A stretch of DNA of 64,000 nt, from assembly GCA_903869675.1 (NCBI GenBank), contig CAIQAB010000023.1, positions 1-64,000 on the forward strand. Direction: 5' to 3'. The position numbers and the translations under genes were made by a program. This document shows positions 16,548 to 25,531 of this stretch, piece after piece; the first letter of the stretch is position 1; every line of letters begins with the position of its first letter. Below the pieces are notes generated by a model. That model was not told where the DNA came from. It ran no database searches and saw nothing but the letters and a program-made list of their open reading frames with translations. The DNA comes from an uncultured Verrucomicrobiota bacterium (GTDB taxonomy: Bacteria; Verrucomicrobiota; Verrucomicrobiia; Opitutales; Opitutaceae).

Positions 16548-18680
16548 TCAGCCCTTGCAGCCTTTTCCACCGCCTTTGGGCGGAGGGAAAAATGGTCGGG
16601 ATGCGGGCTTGGCTTTGGGGCCGCTTCCCGGGGCGCCGCCACAGGGCGGACGAGTGAATGCTGGCGGCTCCTGGCGCGAATTTTTCGGCAGACCGGGCGA
16701 GCCTAGCGGGACTTTCATGCCGCAAGGGGCCGTCGTCATGCCGGGTCCGGTGATCGGCGTGACATGCGGCGGCGGGGTGACGTCGCGGGTGGGTTTGTTC
16801 TCGTCCAGCAGGCGCCGGGCGATCTCGGGGAGGCCAAGCCGATGCAGAGTGCCGCGCAGGGCTTTTTTCATCTCAGGCTTATACCAGAAAAAGAAGCTCC
16901 GCTGCTCCTGCTTCTCATCGGGCGTGCGGGCGACGTCCACCGGCTGGCCGTCGTAGGGGTGCACCCCGGTGGCATAAATCTCGGTCGCCACCGTCATGGG
17001 CGTGGGCGTGAAGTCCTGCACCTGCTCCAAGCGGAAGCCTAGGTCCTTGGTCTTGAGGGCGAGCTCGGCCATGTCCTCGGGCCGGGAGCCGGGGTGCGAG
17101 CTGATGAAATACGGGATAACGGGTGTATCGGCTTTGCCGGCCTTGGCCGAGGCGCGGTCGAACTTCTCCTTGAACTTGTAGAACAGGCTGAAGCTCGGCT
17201 TGCGCATGATGCGCAACACGTGGTCGCTGGTGTGCTCGGGGGCGACCTTGATGCGGCCGGGCACATGATGGGCGGCGAGTTCCTCGATGTATTTCTCGTG
17301 GCTGGCCTGCACCTCAGGGGTGACACCTTTGTCGTGCAGGAAAAGATCGTAGCGGATGCCGCTGGCGACATAGGCGTGATTAACGCCCTCGGTCTCGCGC
17401 ACGGATTTATAGATGTCGAGGAGCGCGGTGTGGTCGGTGTCGAGGTTGCGACAGACCTCGGGCCAGATGCACGAGGGGCGCACGCACTCGTCGCAGATCC
17501 ACTGCTCCTTGCCCTTCATCTTATACATGTTGCCCGAGGGCCCGCCGAGGTCGCTGATGGTGCCGCGGTAGTCCGGCATCTGCTTGATCGACTCGACCTC
17601 GCGCAGGATGGACTCCTTCGAGCGGGAGGCGACGAATTTGCCCTGATGGGCGGAGATCGTGCAGAAGCTGCACCCTCCGAAGCACCCGCGATGCATGTTG
17701 ATCGAGTGCTTGATCATCTCATAGGCGGGTATGGGGCCGCGCTTGCGATATTTCGGATGCGGCAGCCGCGTGTAAGGCAGGTCGAAGGAGGCATCGATCT
17801 GCGGCTCGCTCATGGTCGGAAAGGGCGGGTTGACCACGAGCAGGCGGTCGCCGGTCGGCTGAAAAAGGCGGCGCGCCTTCACGCGGTTGGACTCGGTCTC
17901 GATGGCTTTGAAATTTTGGGCGTAAAGCTCGCGGTCGGCGGTGCACTCTTCGTGGGTGTGGAGCGTGTGGTCCTCCCAGTTGGCGTTTTTCGGCGCGGCT
18001 TTGCCCGGGGGCAGAAGCACGGCGGTTTGCGGAATGGTGGTAAGTGAAGAAAACGGCACCCCGCGTTTCAGCAGGCGCACCGTCTCCTTCAACGGGAGTT
18101 CGCCCATGCCGTAGATCAACAAGTCGGCACCGCTATCAGCAAGGATGGAAGGCTTGAGCGTCTCGGACCAGTAATCGTAATGCGTCACACGCCGCAGCGA
18201 GGCCTCGATGCCGCCGATCATGATCGGGGTCTCAGGGTAAAGCTGCTTCAGAATGCGTGAATAAACCGAGGTGGCGTAGTCAGGTCGGAAACCGATTTCG
18301 CCGCCGGGGGTATAGGCGTCCTCGCTGCGCGGTTTGCGCGCGGCCGTGTAGCGGTTCACCATCGAGTCCATGCAGCCCGAGGTGACGCCAAAAAACAGGC
18401 GGGGCGCGCCGAGTTTCTTAAAATCGCGAAGGTCATCGCGCCAATTCGGCTGAGGCAGGATGGCGACCTTCAAACCCTCGGCCTCGAGCAGGCGGCCGAT
18501 GACGGCAGTGCCGAAGGCGGGGTGGTCGACGTAGGCGTCGCCCGAGACGATGATCACGTCGAGTTGGTCCCAACCGCGGGCTTTGACTTCGTCGGCGGTG
18601 GTCGGAAGCCAGCGGGACGGGTTCCAGAGGGGTTCGCTGGAATAAACCTTGGTGGCGGGGGACGGAGCGGATGGGTTCAC
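16548..18680 (-). CDS. ygiQ: YgiQ-family radical SAM protein
   Basis: The family is known from UPF0313/YgiQ. Residues 1-330 form the N-terminal domain (VSGDAYVDHPAFG, GGIEASLRR). The radical SAM cluster follows in HRGCFGGCSFCTISAHQGK (C-x3-C-x2-C). Further cysteines in CDECVRPSCIWPEVC may bind a second cluster. The C-terminal part carries QVQDFTPTPMT and a Pro/Gly-rich tail with PPPKGGGKG. GTG at 18680 gives 710 residues, close to E. coli YgiQ. The frame is open further upstream only as the antisense of gcvP. The reaction catalysed by this family is not established. Confidence 0.9.
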   Translation of the reverse strand: MNPSAPSPATKVYSSEPLWNPSRWLPTTADEVKARGWDQLDVIIVSGDAYVDHPAFGTAVIGRLLEAEGLKVAILPQPNWRDDLRDFKKLGAPRLFFGVTSGCMDSMVNRYTAARKPRSEDAYTPGGEIGFRPDYATSVYSRILKQLYPETPIMIGGIEASLRRVTHYDYWSETLKPSILADSGADLLIYGMGELPLKETVRLLKRGVPFSSLTTIPQTAVLLPPGKAAPKNANWEDHTLHTHEECTADRELYAQNFKAIETESNRVKARRLFQPTGDRLLVVNPPFPTMSEPQIDASFDLPYTRLPHPKYRKRGPIPAYEMIKHSINMHRGCFGGCSFCTISAHQGKFVASRSKESILREVESIKQMPDYRGTISDLGGPSGNMYKMKGKEQWICDECVRPSCIWPEVCRNLDTDHTALLDIYKSVRETEGVNHAYVASGIRYDLFLHDKGVTPEVQASHEKYIEELAAHHVPGRIKVAPEHTSDHVLRIMRKPSFSLFYKFKEKFDRASAKAGKADTPVIPYFISSHPGSRPEDMAELALKTKDLGFRLEQVQDFTPTPMTVATEIYATGVHPYDGQPVDVARTPDEKQEQRSFFFWYKPEMKKALRGTLHRLGLPEIARRLLDENKPTRDVTPPPHVTPITGPGMTTAPCGMKVPLGSPGLPKNSRQEPPAFTRPPCGGAPGSGPKAKPASRPFFPPPKGGGKGCKG

Positions 18681-18797
18681 GGAGAGACTTGACCCACCGT
18701 GGAGGAAATCGGGCGCGGGGGAATGCGTAAATCGCAGTGGTTTTTTCCCACCCCGTTCTTGCCGCTGGAAACAAGGCTCCCACGCTCCCACGCTATC
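18681..18797. promoter_or_regulatory. Divergent ygiQ-gcvP spacer
   Basis: The 117 bases contain the promoters for both genes. A CCCACGCT element is repeated directly at 18780-18787 and 18788-18795, just before the gcvP ATG. GGAGAGA is present but the remaining glycine-riboswitch core is not. Confidence 0.3.
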
Positions 18798-21674
18798 ATG
18801 TCTGCCACCGCGTCTTTCGCCGCCCTCGCCCCCACGGATGTCTTCGCCCCGCGTCACATCTCCCCTACCCCGGCCGAGCGCGAACAAATGCTGGCCGCCC
18901 TTGGCCGTCCTTCCTTGGCGGCACTGATCGACGCCACCTTGCCAGCCGATATCCGTCTGGAAAAACCGCTGACCTTGCCGTCTCCACTCGGGGAATCCGC
19001 TGCGCTCGGGGAGTTGCGTTCCATTGCCTCGCTCAACAAAGTATTTCGTAACTTCATCGGCCAAGGGTATTACGAGACGCTCACCCCTCCCGTAATCCAA
19101 CGCTGCATTTTGGAAAATCCCGCCTGGTATACACCCTACACGCCCTACCAGGCCGAGCTTTCGCAAGGACGTCTCGAGGCCTTGCTGAATTTCCAGACCC
19201 TGGTCACCGACCTCACCGGACTGGACATTGCCAACGCCTCGCTGCTCGACGAAGGCACCGCGGCTGCGGAAGCGATGATGCTCTGCCACCGGGTTCGCAC
19301 CGCGGCCGGTGGTGTATTTTTCATTTCGGAGAAATGCCACTCCCAGACCATCAATCTGGTCAAAACCCGCGCCGAACCTCTCGGTATTGAGGTGAGCGTG
19401 GGAGACCATGCTTCGCTGGACCCCGCCACGTTGCCGGGACTCTTCGGGCTGCTTGTGCAATATCCGGATACCAATGGGGATATAAACGATTTCCACTCGC
19501 TTTTCACCCGGGCCCACGTTGCCGGTGCTCTCTGCGTGGTGGCGACCGACCTGCTTGCGTTAAGCCTGCTCCGCCCGCCCGGCGAATTCGGTGCGGATGT
19601 CGCCATAGGCTCCGCCCAGCGCCTTGGCGTGCCCCTCGGCTTCGGCGGTCCGCACGCAGCTTTCTTCGCCACCCGCGATGCCCTCAAGCGCCAGATGCCC
19701 GGACGTCTAGTAGGCGTCTCGAAAGACGCTCAAGGAAACCCCGCTCTGCGCCTCTCTCTCGGCACCCGAGAGCAACACATCCGCCGGGACAAGGCCACCT
19801 CCAATATCTGCACCGCTCAAGTGCTGCTAGCCGTGATGGCCTCCATGTATGCGGTTTACCATGGAGCCGAAGGTTTTCAGGGAATCGCCACTCGTATCCA
19901 TTTACTCACGACTACTCTCGCCGAAGCCCTGCGCCGGGCGGGTGCCACAGTCAATACCGGGCCGGTTTTTGACACGCTCACGATCGGTAACGTCGCGGCA
20001 GCCCGCGTTCACGCCGCCGCCGAGGCGCGCAAAATCAACCTCAGGCAGCTCGACGCCAACCGCGTTGGCCTTTCCCTCGATGAAGCGACCACGCTGGACG
20101 AGTTGGAAACCCTGCTGGACTGCTTCAGCGAGTCCGCCGAGCTAATCCCTCAAACCACGCCTGATCTCAGCTCCTTTTCGAGGACTTCAACCTACCTTGG
20201 CGCCAAGGTATTTCAAAACCACCGCACCGAGCATGAGCTGTTACGTTATATCAAACGATTAGAGTCACGGGACCTCTCCCTGTGCCACTCCATGATCTCA
20301 CTCGGCTCCTGCACCATGAAGCTAAACGCGACGGCGGAGATGTATCCTCTCTCCTGGCCGGAGTTTGCCCGGCTGCATCCCTTTGCGCCGGTCGGCCAAA
20401 CCCGTGGCTACCAACGCCTCACCCGTGATCTGGAGGCCTGGCTGGCGGAGATCACTGGCTTGGCGGCTGTTTCCCTGCAGCCCAATGCCGGTTCCCAAGG
20501 CGAATACGCCGGGTTGCTCGCGATCCGCGCTTACCATGCCGCCCGCGGCGAAGGACAGCGTCAAGTTTGCCTGATCCCCACCAGTGCCCATGGCACCAAC
20601 CCCGCCAGCGCCGTAATGGGCGGTTTCAGCGTGGTTCCGGTAAACTGCGACGCCCAGGGCAACATCGATCTGGCCGATCTGCGCACCAAAGCGGAGCTGC
20701 ACGCCAGCCGGCTGGCCGCGCTGATGATCACTTACCCCTCGACCCACGGCGTATTCGAGTGTTCGATACGAAAAATTTGCGACCTTATCCATTTCCATGG
20801 CGGACAGGTTTACATGGATGGCGCCAATATGAATGCCCAGGTTGGTCTCACTTCCCCGGGTCGAATCGGTGCCGATGTCTGCCATCTCAATCTGCACAAA
20901 ACTTTCTGTATTCCGCATGGAGGCGGCGGACCAGGAGTAGGCCCGGTATGCGTGGCCGCACACCTCGCACCCTACTTACCCGGCCACTCCGAACGTCTGC
21001 CGGTGCATCAGACGTCGGATGGAGCGACGGTGCCCGCTGGCATAGGTGCCATAGCTGCCGCGCCCTACGGGAGTGCCTCTATCCTGGTAATCCCGTGGAT
21101 GTATATTCGCATGATGGGTGCCGCAGCCCTGAGCGAGGCCACCAGTATCGCCATCCTCAGCGCCAACTACATTGCCCATCGTTTAAATAATCATTTCCCG
21201 GTGCTTTACCGTGGAGTGGATAGGTGTGTCGCCCATGAATGTATCATTGATTTGCGCGGATGGAAAAAGCATGGCCTCGAGGTCGAGGACGTTGCCAAAC
21301 GGCTGATGGATTATGGCTACCACGCGCCCACCATGAGCTGGCCGGTTGCAGGCACACTGATGATAGAGCCCACCGAAAGTGAAGATCTTGCCCAGCTAAA
21401 CCGGTTTTGCGACGCGCTGATCAGCATACACGGTGAAATGCAGGCGGTTGCGGCCGGCCATTCCGATCAACTGGATAATCCCCTGAAAAACGCGCCGCAC
21501 ACCGCATCGATGGTTTGCGGTGATACTTGGTCGAGAAGCTATAGCCGTGAACAAGCGGCCTATCCTGCGGCCTGGACACGTTTGTTTAAATTTTGGCCCT
21601 CCGTAGGACGGGTCGACAATGTTTACGGTGATCGTAATCTGGTCTGTAGCTGCCAAGGGATGGATGCCTACTAA
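18798..21674 (+). CDS. gcvP: Glycine dehydrogenase (decarboxylating), P protein
   Basis: The 958-residue single-chain P protein starts at ATG 18798 ([20 protein letters not shown]). It is the PLP enzyme that decarboxylates glycine and transfers aminomethyl to lipoyl-GcvH. Both halves are present: the N-terminal half has [13 protein letters not shown] and [20 protein letters not shown], and the C-terminal half has [12 protein letters not shown] and the PLP lysine K701 in [18 protein letters not shown]. gcvT, gcvH and lpd are not in the window. It is one of few rightward genes left of the putative origin. No glycine riboswitch was recognised upstream. Confidence 0.96.
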   Translation: MSATASFAALAPTDVFAPRHISPTPAEREQMLAALGRPSLAALIDATLPADIRLEKPLTLPSPLGESAALGELRSIASLNKVFRNFIGQGYYETLTPPVIQRCILENPAWYTPYTPYQAELSQGRLEALLNFQTLVTDLTGLDIANASLLDEGTAAAEAMMLCHRVRTAAGGVFFISEKCHSQTINLVKTRAEPLGIEVSVGDHASLDPATLPGLFGLLVQYPDTNGDINDFHSLFTRAHVAGALCVVATDLLALSLLRPPGEFGADVAIGSAQRLGVPLGFGGPHAAFFATRDALKRQMPGRLVGVSKDAQGNPALRLSLGTREQHIRRDKATSNICTAQVLLAVMASMYAVYHGAEGFQGIATRIHLLTTTLAEALRRAGATVNTGPVFDTLTIGNVAAARVHAAAEARKINLRQLDANRVGLSLDEATTLDELETLLDCFSESAELIPQTTPDLSSFSRTSTYLGAKVFQNHRTEHELLRYIKRLESRDLSLCHSMISLGSCTMKLNATAEMYPLSWPEFARLHPFAPVGQTRGYQRLTRDLEAWLAEITGLAAVSLQPNAGSQGEYAGLLAIRAYHAARGEGQRQVCLIPTSAHGTNPASAVMGGFSVVPVNCDAQGNIDLADLRTKAELHASRLAALMITYPSTHGVFECSIRKICDLIHFHGGQVYMDGANMNAQVGLTSPGRIGADVCHLNLHKTFCIPHGGGGPGVGPVCVAAHLAPYLPGHSERLPVHQTSDGATVPAGIGAIAAAPYGSASILVIPWMYIRMMGAAALSEATSIAILSANYIAHRLNNHFPVLYRGVDRCVAHECIIDLRGWKKHGLEVEDVAKRLMDYGYHAPTMSWPVAGTLMIEPTESEDLAQLNRFCDALISIHGEMQAVAAGHSDQLDNPLKNAPHTASMVCGDTWSRSYSREQAAYPAAWTRLFKFWPSVGRVDNVYGDRNLVCSCQGMDAY

Positions 21675-21740
21675 ACTGCCGGAGATACGTCCCGCGGCCA
21701 AAAATAGCGAGGCCGTTAACGTGGAGTCGGCTGATCCATC

Positions 21741-22589
21741 TCAGTGGTAGTCAGCGGCCCGACCAAAATAATTCAGGCTCAGCATTTCTTTCCATATACG
21801 GTAACGCCCCTCGTAACTGATGCGCCCGTGCTCCTCATGCTCGGCGTGTGGCAACAAAAAGCCCATTTCAGTGTTTATTCTCTCCAGTTCAGATTGCTGA
21901 GCGTTTAAGTCTTCCAGCGGTTCCGTCGTCCAAGCAACCGTAGGACGACCTGACAAGGCGACCCGTTTCTTATGATAATTGAGTAAACGAATAAAGTTTC
22001 GCCGGTTTGGCATGCGGTGCACAAAGCAAGTTTCCGCATAAAAACCGGCAAACGGAAGATAGTGATTATCAGTAACCAAACGCGTTCCGTCAGCGAGCCG
22101 AGATACCAAATGGAAACAAATGGATATATTTCCCATAGGTTGTGGTAAAAATGAAACCTGCAACCGTGTCATGGCACCGCTGTCCTGGTAAACGGAGACA
22201 CGAAGATAAAAGCTTGTCGCCACCTCAGAACGCAATGCTTGCACGGGACTGAAGCCCTTCTCTCGGAGTATTTCACGTAACTTTAAATAACGCCTTTGAA
22301 CTGGCCACTCATCACCGGATCGGTTTATTATAAACCGTGGAAACAGAGGAAGCGGGCTTGCGCTGATAGCCTTTATTGTCAGCCAGCGATATACCGATTC
22401 CATCCAGAACCACGTGATAAGATATACAAAATAAAGTATCCCAAAAGAACGATCAAACCAACCGAAATACAATGAGACCTCGGCCAGGCACCCGGCCACT
22501 ACAAACCACCTGATCCAACGATTCACCACGGCCAGAACGGGAGAAGCAAAAGAGTGGTTGGCTTTGGTAATTACCAAAGACAACACCAT
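21741..22589 (-). CDS. Hypothetical membrane protein
   Basis: About 282 residues from the ATG complementary to 22587-22589; TTG at 22619 would add ten. The N-terminal 80 residues hold two or three hydrophobic helices (WIRWFVVAGCLAEVSLYFGWF, GILYFVYLITWFWMESVY). The remaining 200 residues are probably cytoplasmic, with an alpha/beta look and no known catalytic motif. It is AT-richer than genes further left and shares strand and composition with dnaN and pssA. I do not recognise the family. The C-terminal REL-like segment RYRIWKEMLSLNYFGRAADYH is polar. Confidence 0.6.
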   Translation of the reverse strand: MVLSLVITKANHSFASPVLAVVNRWIRWFVVAGCLAEVSLYFGWFDRSFGILYFVYLITWFWMESVYRWLTIKAISASPLPLFPRFIINRSGDEWPVQRRYLKLREILREKGFSPVQALRSEVATSFYLRVSVYQDSGAMTRLQVSFLPQPMGNISICFHLVSRLADGTRLVTDNHYLPFAGFYAETCFVHRMPNRRNFIRLLNYHKKRVALSGRPTVAWTTEPLEDLNAQQSELERINTEMGFLLPHAEHEEHGRISYEGRYRIWKEMLSLNYFGRAADYH

Positions 22590-22692
22590 TGCCGGTATTA
22601 AAATCACACTTGGCTGCAAGTGGCTAATCTATTTAACTGCCGCCCGGAACCCCTGATTACACAACCGTAAAGTGAAAATAGTATGGTTAACA

Positions 22693-23817
22693 CTAACTGA
22701 TACGAACCGGCATAACGACACAAATGAAATTGGCATCCGTCTTTAAAACACCGGGGCTAACTTCGTCTTTCAGCTCGAAATAGACCTCGTCTTTGGTAAG
22801 CGCTCGCAACGGATCAATAATAAATTGCGGGTTAAAAGCAACTTGCAAATCTGGGCCGCTGTAAGCAATTGCCATTGTTTCATGTGCTTCGCCAAAATCC
22901 GGGCTGCTTGCACTTATTTCCAAATGATTGCTGGTCAGTTTTAATTTAACTGAATTGCTCTTATCGGAACACACCAACGCGGCACGATGAACGCACTCGA
23001 CCAATAATTCACGCTCCAACTTGATACGTTGATGTGTTTCTTTAGGAATTACTTGCTGATAATTGGGGTAATTACCTTCCACCACTTTACTATATAGATA
23101 AATTGAGTCCACTAACCCAGAATCGGGATTATCAGCATGTATCTGAAAAGCCGCCCTGCGCTCATTGAACGAAACCTTGAGCTTTTCACCTTTATCCAAC
23201 ATCCGTAGAAGCTCAGCCACGGTTTTAGCGGGTAAAATAATAGCTCCAGATTTTTCAGCTGGAACTTCAAGTTCTTTGGTTATCAAGGCCAAACGACGAC
23301 CATCTGTAGCCACTAAAGCAAGTTTCCCATCCTTAAAATTAAAATATACCCCGTTTAAAATGTATCTTGTTTCATCCGTAGATTGGGCGTAAGAAACGCT
23401 TTTAAGCATTCCAATTAATTCGCTTTGATCTAACGTGAATGTCTTGTCGTCACCAAAATCCGGCAAAGGAGGAAATTCTTCCTTCCCTATGCCCATTATG
23501 CGGAAAATCGAGCCTCCCGATGAAAGCTTAACTTGGTGGTTAGGTGCAGCATCAAAAGAAACATCAATCTGAGGTAATTCACGAACTATGCCAGCCAATC
23601 GTTTAACCGGCAAAGTTACCGCGCCAGTCTCCTTAACTTCAGCTTTTATTTTAGCACGAATACCCAAATCTAAATTGGTTGTTGTCAACGTGATACCATC
23701 TTTCTCGGCTTCGATCAAAACATTGCTGAGAATAGGCATTGTTGCCTTGGATCCTACGACATTAAGCACCTGAGCCAGGCCATTGCTGAAGTGATCTCGA
23801 TTGATCTTGAATTTCAT
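22693..23817 (-). CDS. dnaN: DNA polymerase III sliding clamp (beta subunit)
   Basis: The 374-residue length is typical. Three clamp folds follow each other: [21 protein letters not shown] through about 120, then FPPLPDF and [23 protein letters not shown] in the second, and the third ending in [11 protein letters not shown], where VMPVR is the usual C-terminal motif next to the client-binding pocket. The clamp tethers polymerase to DNA. It is transcribed leftward, away from an AT-rich spacer with DnaA-box-like sequences. dnaA itself is not in the window. GC content is visibly lower than in the genes at 1-21 kb. Confidence 0.97.
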   Translation of the reverse strand: MKFKINRDHFSNGLAQVLNVVGSKATMPILSNVLIEAEKDGITLTTTNLDLGIRAKIKAEVKETGAVTLPVKRLAGIVRELPQIDVSFDAAPNHQVKLSSGGSIFRIMGIGKEEFPPLPDFGDDKTFTLDQSELIGMLKSVSYAQSTDETRYILNGVYFNFKDGKLALVATDGRRLALITKELEVPAEKSGAIILPAKTVAELLRMLDKGEKLKVSFNERRAAFQIHADNPDSGLVDSIYLYSKVVEGNYPNYQQVIPKETHQRIKLERELLVECVHRAALVCSDKSNSVKLKLTSNHLEISASSPDFGEAHETMAIAYSGPDLQVAFNPQFIIDPLRALTKDEVYFELKDEVSPGVLKTDANFICVVMPVRIS

Positions 23818-23991
23818 GGATAAGTCGAAAGTAGGATTTAAGAAGATTGATTGAAATCAGCGGTCAAGACGAGAGCAAGGCTTTGCTTTCAAAAAATCAC
23901 GAAAAAGTTTTGAAACCCAATTTCAAGACTTACTGACCTTTTCGGATTAAATACTTATCTATTTAATTAAATTAATCTTCCTCTTCATGTC

Positions 23992-24000
23992 TGTGAATAA
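23992..24000 (-). promoter_or_regulatory. DnaA box TTATTCACA
   Basis: The minus strand reads TTATTCACA, an exact fit to TTATNCACA. It lies at the end of the AT-rich stretch. Confidence 0.55.
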
Positions 24001-24111
24001 CCCCAATAATCTGGTTTTCTCGGGCTTAGTTTCGGCTTATCCTCCTGTGAATTGAAGTCGATTCTGTTGTCGTAGTTTTGCAGTTATTGGCAACGTTTCA
24101 GTTATTATCTT

Positions 24112-24120
24112 TTATTCACA
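24112..24120 (+). promoter_or_regulatory. DnaA box TTATTCACA
   Basis: An exact TTATNCACA match on the plus strand, facing the box at 23992-24000. Confidence 0.55.
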
Positions 24121-24135
24121 GCTTTCAGGACCTGA

Positions 24136-24144
24136 TTTTTCACA
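24136..24144 (+). promoter_or_regulatory. DnaA box variant TTTTTCACA
   Basis: It matches the relaxed consensus TTWTNCACA, 15 bases after the preceding box in the same orientation, and covers the pssA stop codon. Confidence 0.4.
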
Positions 24145-25024
24145 ATTCCGATAGATCAGGGTCTGTGTCTAATTTTGGATTACGACGCATATGTCGGATC
24201 AAACCATAAAAAATATAGGCTAAACAACAAATCAACATTCCAATTTCTTTATACACCACCGCAGCTGCCGCAACTACAATGTATAGTATTAAAGTTGATA
24301 ATTTTGTTTTTGTTTGAAAATCTATTTGTTTTCCGCTTGGATAACGAACAGTGCTCACCATTAAAAACGCTATTAATAACATGAGTATAGGCAAAACCAA
24401 TGCCCATCTTTGTAATTCCCTTTCATGTGCCGCAAGATTTAGCAAAAAAAGGACTAAAGCGGCTACGGTGCCAGCCGCCACCGGCACTGGTAAACCCAGA
24501 AAATCTTTGTTCACCGCAACTCCAGGTTTCTGAAGCAAGGGGTGTGTTATCACATTAAATCGCGCCAAACGGATTGCAGCACACAATAGATAAATAAAAC
24601 CAAGTAACCATCCTATTTCACGAAAGTGTGGGTAACCTTGCGTTGGGGATAATATTAAAAAAAACACCATTAACGCCGGGGCAAGCCCAAAAGAGACAAT
24701 ATCCGCCAAGGAATCAAATTCAGCGCCAAATAAAGATTCCTTACCGGCCATACGAGCCAACCGTCCATCCAAAGCGTCAAATGCCATGGCGGCAAAAATC
24801 AACCATACCGCTCTCGTATATATCGCGCTCGCTTCTGCAGTTATAACATCCGATCCTCTCATTGCGTAATGAGCTTGTATACACATGATCACGGCTACAA
24901 ACCCACAGAATAAATTACCTGCCGTCATCAAATTCGGCCAAAAATAAATACGACTGGCATCGGCCGGATTCAAATTAGCTGAGATGTTATCGTCCGCACG
25001 GGAGGTTGGATTGTCGTCGGGCAT
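24140..25024 (-). CDS. pssA: CDP-diacylglycerol-serine O-phosphatidyltransferase
   Basis: The 294-residue integral membrane enzyme makes phosphatidylserine, the precursor of phosphatidylethanolamine. The CDP-alcohol phosphotransferase signature is complete: D83-x2-D86-G87-x2-A90-R91-x8-G100-x3-D104-x3-D108 (FDALDGRLAR, GAEFDSLAD). Several hydrophobic helices follow, and the N-terminal 20 residues are polar. It is cotranscribed or nearly so with the upstream RelE/ParE-like gene (16-nt gap). No psd gene is nearby. Confidence 0.92.
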   Translation of the reverse strand: MPDDNPTSRADDNISANLNPADASRIYFWPNLMTAGNLFCGFVAVIMCIQAHYAMRGSDVITAEASAIYTRAVWLIFAAMAFDALDGRLARMAGKESLFGAEFDSLADIVSFGLAPALMVFFLILSPTQGYPHFREIGWLLGFIYLLCAAIRLARFNVITHPLLQKPGVAVNKDFLGLPVPVAAGTVAALVLFLLNLAAHERELQRWALVLPILMLLIAFLMVSTVRYPSGKQIDFQTKTKLSTLILYIVVAAAAVVYKEIGMLICCLAYIFYGLIRHMRRNPKLDTDPDLSEL

Positions 25025-25040
25025 GCTGAAAGGTAATAAA

Positions 25041-25394
25041 TTATTTGGTCAGTCCTTCCAAGTATTTCCAAAACTTGGAGTGTTGCTCGATCAATTGGTG
25101 TTCCGAAACCGGCAGGCGATTTCTTAACAAAAAATCTTCAAGGGAATGGTGATGTAAAATATACAGCACATGTAGACACGTCTCTTCTTTTATTTCGAAA
25201 TAATATCTCAGTTCACCATCACGCAGACGAAATAAAATCCTACCGGCTCGCACAAACCGTCCGAGCGGTTCCCTTGGGTGGGTTAAATCCTCTGGGCGTA
25301 GCTTGCCCACTGGATCCAGCGCGGACAGTTGCTCCAGGGGCGGGAGTTTTTTAAGCTCACCCAAGGCTTGGTTGGAAAAGGTGACTTGAAACAT
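25041..25394 (-). CDS. RelE/ParE-superfamily-like protein without adjacent antitoxin
   Basis: The 117-residue protein starts with MFQVTFSNQALGELKKLP, as in RelE/ParE-fold proteins. Core strands follow with RAGRILFRLRDGELRYYFEI and HVLYILHHHSLEDFL, where toxins often have similar basic and His residues. A 25-residue C-terminal tail is added. No small antitoxin gene is next to it; the next gene in the same direction is pssA after 16 nt. It may be a domesticated, housekeeping relative rather than an active toxin. The fold assignment is by pattern only. Confidence 0.6.
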   Translation of the reverse strand: MFQVTFSNQALGELKKLPPLEQLSALDPVGKLRPEDLTHPREPLGRFVRAGRILFRLRDGELRYYFEIKEETCLHVLYILHHHSLEDFLLRNRLPVSEHQLIEQHSKFWKYLEGLTK

Positions 25395-25531
25395 GAGAAG
25401 TTAATGAATGGGGACCTTATGCATGAGGCAAGGCTCACTGTGCTTCCTTGGCGTTTAACTAGAAAAAACCCGCCCGATTTTGGTCATTGCCGATGTGTTA
25501 TGCGCAACGTCAGGGTTTGGATGCAACGTTC
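25395..25531. promoter_or_regulatory. Divergent spacer between the RelE-like gene and the ABC operon
   Basis: 137 bases with promoters expected in both directions. This is where leftward transcription gives way to the long rightward run. No box pair was assigned. Confidence 0.3.

Larger units (their letters stand above)
23818..24139. other. Candidate chromosomal replication origin (oriC)
   Basis: The 322-base non-coding gap between dnaN and pssA is very AT-rich; bases 23941-24000 hold only 14 G/C. It carries two exact TTATNCACA DnaA boxes in opposite orientation (23992-24000 and 24112-24120). A TTTTTCACA box overlaps the pssA stop (24136-24144), and there is a poorer match at 24046-24054. 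The stretch 23944-23981 is almost pure A/T and could be the unwinding element. dnaN, mnmE, mnmG and a parS palindrome are nearby, and gene polarity switches in this area. Functional proof is lacking, and dnaA lies elsewhere. Confidence 0.6.

Noticed and set aside
18681-18797. Possible glycine riboswitch before gcvP
   Set aside because: GGAGAGA and an ACCG are present, but the second conserved half and the tandem aptamer layout are missing.
22405-22420. AACCACGTGATAAG as another parS site
   Set aside because: Too many mismatches outside CACGTG.
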